23,370 bases of DNA from Bacteroidota bacterium (lineage in GTDB: Bacteria > Bacteroidota > Bacteroidia > Chitinophagales > Chitinophagaceae), in contig JAEYRC010000392.1 in assembly GCA_023409675.1 (NCBI GenBank), positions 1 through 23,370 of the forward strand. Direction: 5' to 3'. Position 1 is the first letter of the stretch. Every line of letters begins with the position of its first letter. The notes under the pieces are model-generated. The model did not search any database, had not been told where the DNA came from, and was given only the letters and a program-made list of their open reading frames with translations. Shown one piece after another: positions 22,927 to 23,370 of this stretch. The position numbers and the translations under genes are program-made.

Positions 22927-22931
22927 AATTA
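22924..22931 (-). promoter_or_regulatory. Promoter -7 box at the feoB start
   Basis: Minus strand reads TAATTTTG, exact TAnnTTTG. It overlaps the first possible TTG codon and ends 6 nt before the GTG at 22915-22917, so it argues for the GTG start. I see no Fur-box-like sequence nearby. Confidence 0.5.
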
Positions 22932-23118
22932 TCGTATTTCATTTGCTTCGGTTTACGAATTAGGTAAATGTTATGTTTTGATTTTACGGGTAGGCATTGT
23001 TGTAATGTGCGCTGTTTACAGTAAAACAGGGAAGTGGGATAGTAAAAGATATGTTGCATGCGTTGCTCCTTTCCTGCATGTTCAGCGGAAGTTTTTATGC
23101 AGGTTTACGTGCCGTTAG

Positions 23119-23126
23119 TATCTTTG
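23119..23126 (+). promoter_or_regulatory. Promoter -7 box upstream of asnS
   Basis: TATCTTTG, exact TAnnTTTG, 19 nt before the asnS ATG. The -33 position is TATG rather than TTG. Confidence 0.5.
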
Positions 23127-23145
23127 CCCTCCAAAATCGGGCATC

Positions 23146-23370
23146 ATGGGAATAAAAAGGAAGAGAATTAAAGAACTATTGCAACTGACTCCGGAGCATC
23201 AGCAGGTGACCGCCATGGGCTGGGTGAGAACATTCCGGAATAACCAGTTTATTGCCCTGAATGACGGTTCGGCTAACACGAATCTGCAGGTGGTAGTTCC
23301 GCTGGGTATGTTACCTGATGCCACCCTGAAACGCATTACCACCGGCGCATCTCTGAAAATCACCGGAACC
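23146..23370 (+). CDS. asnS: Asparaginyl-tRNA synthetase, 3'-truncated by window edge
   Basis: The first 75 codons of a class IIb aminoacyl-tRNA synthetase, open to the end of the window. From the ATG at 23146 the protein begins M-G-I-K-R-K-R-I-K-E-L-L and continues into the anticodon-binding OB-fold: V-T-A-M-G-W-V-R-T-F-R-N-N-Q-F-I-A-L-N-D-G-S, then L-Q-V-V-V and S-L-K-I-T-G-T. The R-T-F-R-N-N-Q-F-I-A-L-N-D-G-S block is the form I associate with Bacteroidota AsnRS rather than AspRS. It charges tRNA-Asn in the cytoplasm. Divergent from feoB across about 220 bp. Confidence 0.93.
   Translation, partial: MGIKRKRIKELLQLTPEHQQVTAMGWVRTFRNNQFIALNDGSANTNLQVVVPLGMLPDATLKRITTGASLKITGT

Noticed and set aside
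22952..22968. TTTAC/GTAAA dyad upstream of feoB as a possible iron-regulator site
   Set aside because: Five-base arms with a 7-nt centre do not resemble a Fur box, and the dyad is too short to support alone.
22921..23118. 65-codon plus-strand frame between feoB and asnS
   Set aside because: Composition is not protein-like, it overlaps the feoB promoter region and it runs into the asnS promoter box.
1..23370. CRISPR array, prophage, transposase, toxin-antitoxin or defence genes
   Set aside because: No regularly spaced repeats, no integrase/transposase or phage structural motifs, and no recognisable toxin or antitoxin pair were seen in any frame.

Overview
This window looks like an ordinary stretch of chromosome from a member of the Bacteroidota, most likely of the Chitinophagaceae type. 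The reasons are Bacteroidota-style promoter boxes (TAnnTTTG) with no Shine-Dalgarno sequences, a lipoprotein with a C-K-K-D-D N-terminus, and families typical of the phylum (DUF5723 barrel, DUF5522 mini-protein, secreted S9 glutamyl-endopeptidase-like protein). Hand-counted GC is about 45-53% in most genes. I see no prophage, insertion sequence, CRISPR array or defence system, and most genes are core functions.

Layout. 1-598: 3' part of rnpA overlapping yidD. 770-1999: DUF445 membrane protein. 2159-2698: AT-richer dihydrofolate-reductase-like gene on the minus strand, followed by a 439-bp gene-free block rich in palindromes. 3138-5576: secreted S9 peptidase. 5764-7031: SCO and DUF420 (CtaM-like) pair for cytochrome oxidase assembly, with a textbook promoter. 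7154-10288: minus-strand run purU, yihY-like, trmB, DUF5522, alkyltransferase-like (ATL). 10532-10792: small orphan gene converging on a DUF5723 outer-membrane protein (10789-12234). 12430-13260: lipoprotein esterase. 13551-13623: tRNA-Phe(GAA) with its own promoter box and terminator, next to a 54-bp tandem duplication. 13690-15966: recQ, divergent from kdsD and manC (16221-18301). 18372-19088: DEDDy 3'-5' exonuclease. 19089-19644: gene-free stretch with a G-rich hairpin/quadruplex motif and a possible decayed coding remnant. 19645-20793: methionine-type aminotransferase converging on feoB (20797-22926). 23146 to the end: 5' end of asnS, cut by the window edge.

How the genes work together. 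rnpA/yidD serve tRNA processing and membrane protein insertion. SCO and DUF420 serve copper-oxidase maturation. kdsD and manC supply arabinose-5-phosphate (for Kdo) and GDP-mannose for surface polysaccharide. trmB, DUF5522 and ATL form a tightly packed translationally coupled unit whose shared purpose is not obvious; this is the best candidate here for an undescribed functional link. The other points worth a second look are small: near-leaderless start geometry at three genes, a tandem copy of a gene tail, an acceptor-stem mismatch in tRNA-Phe, and a non-canonical G4 motif in FeoB.
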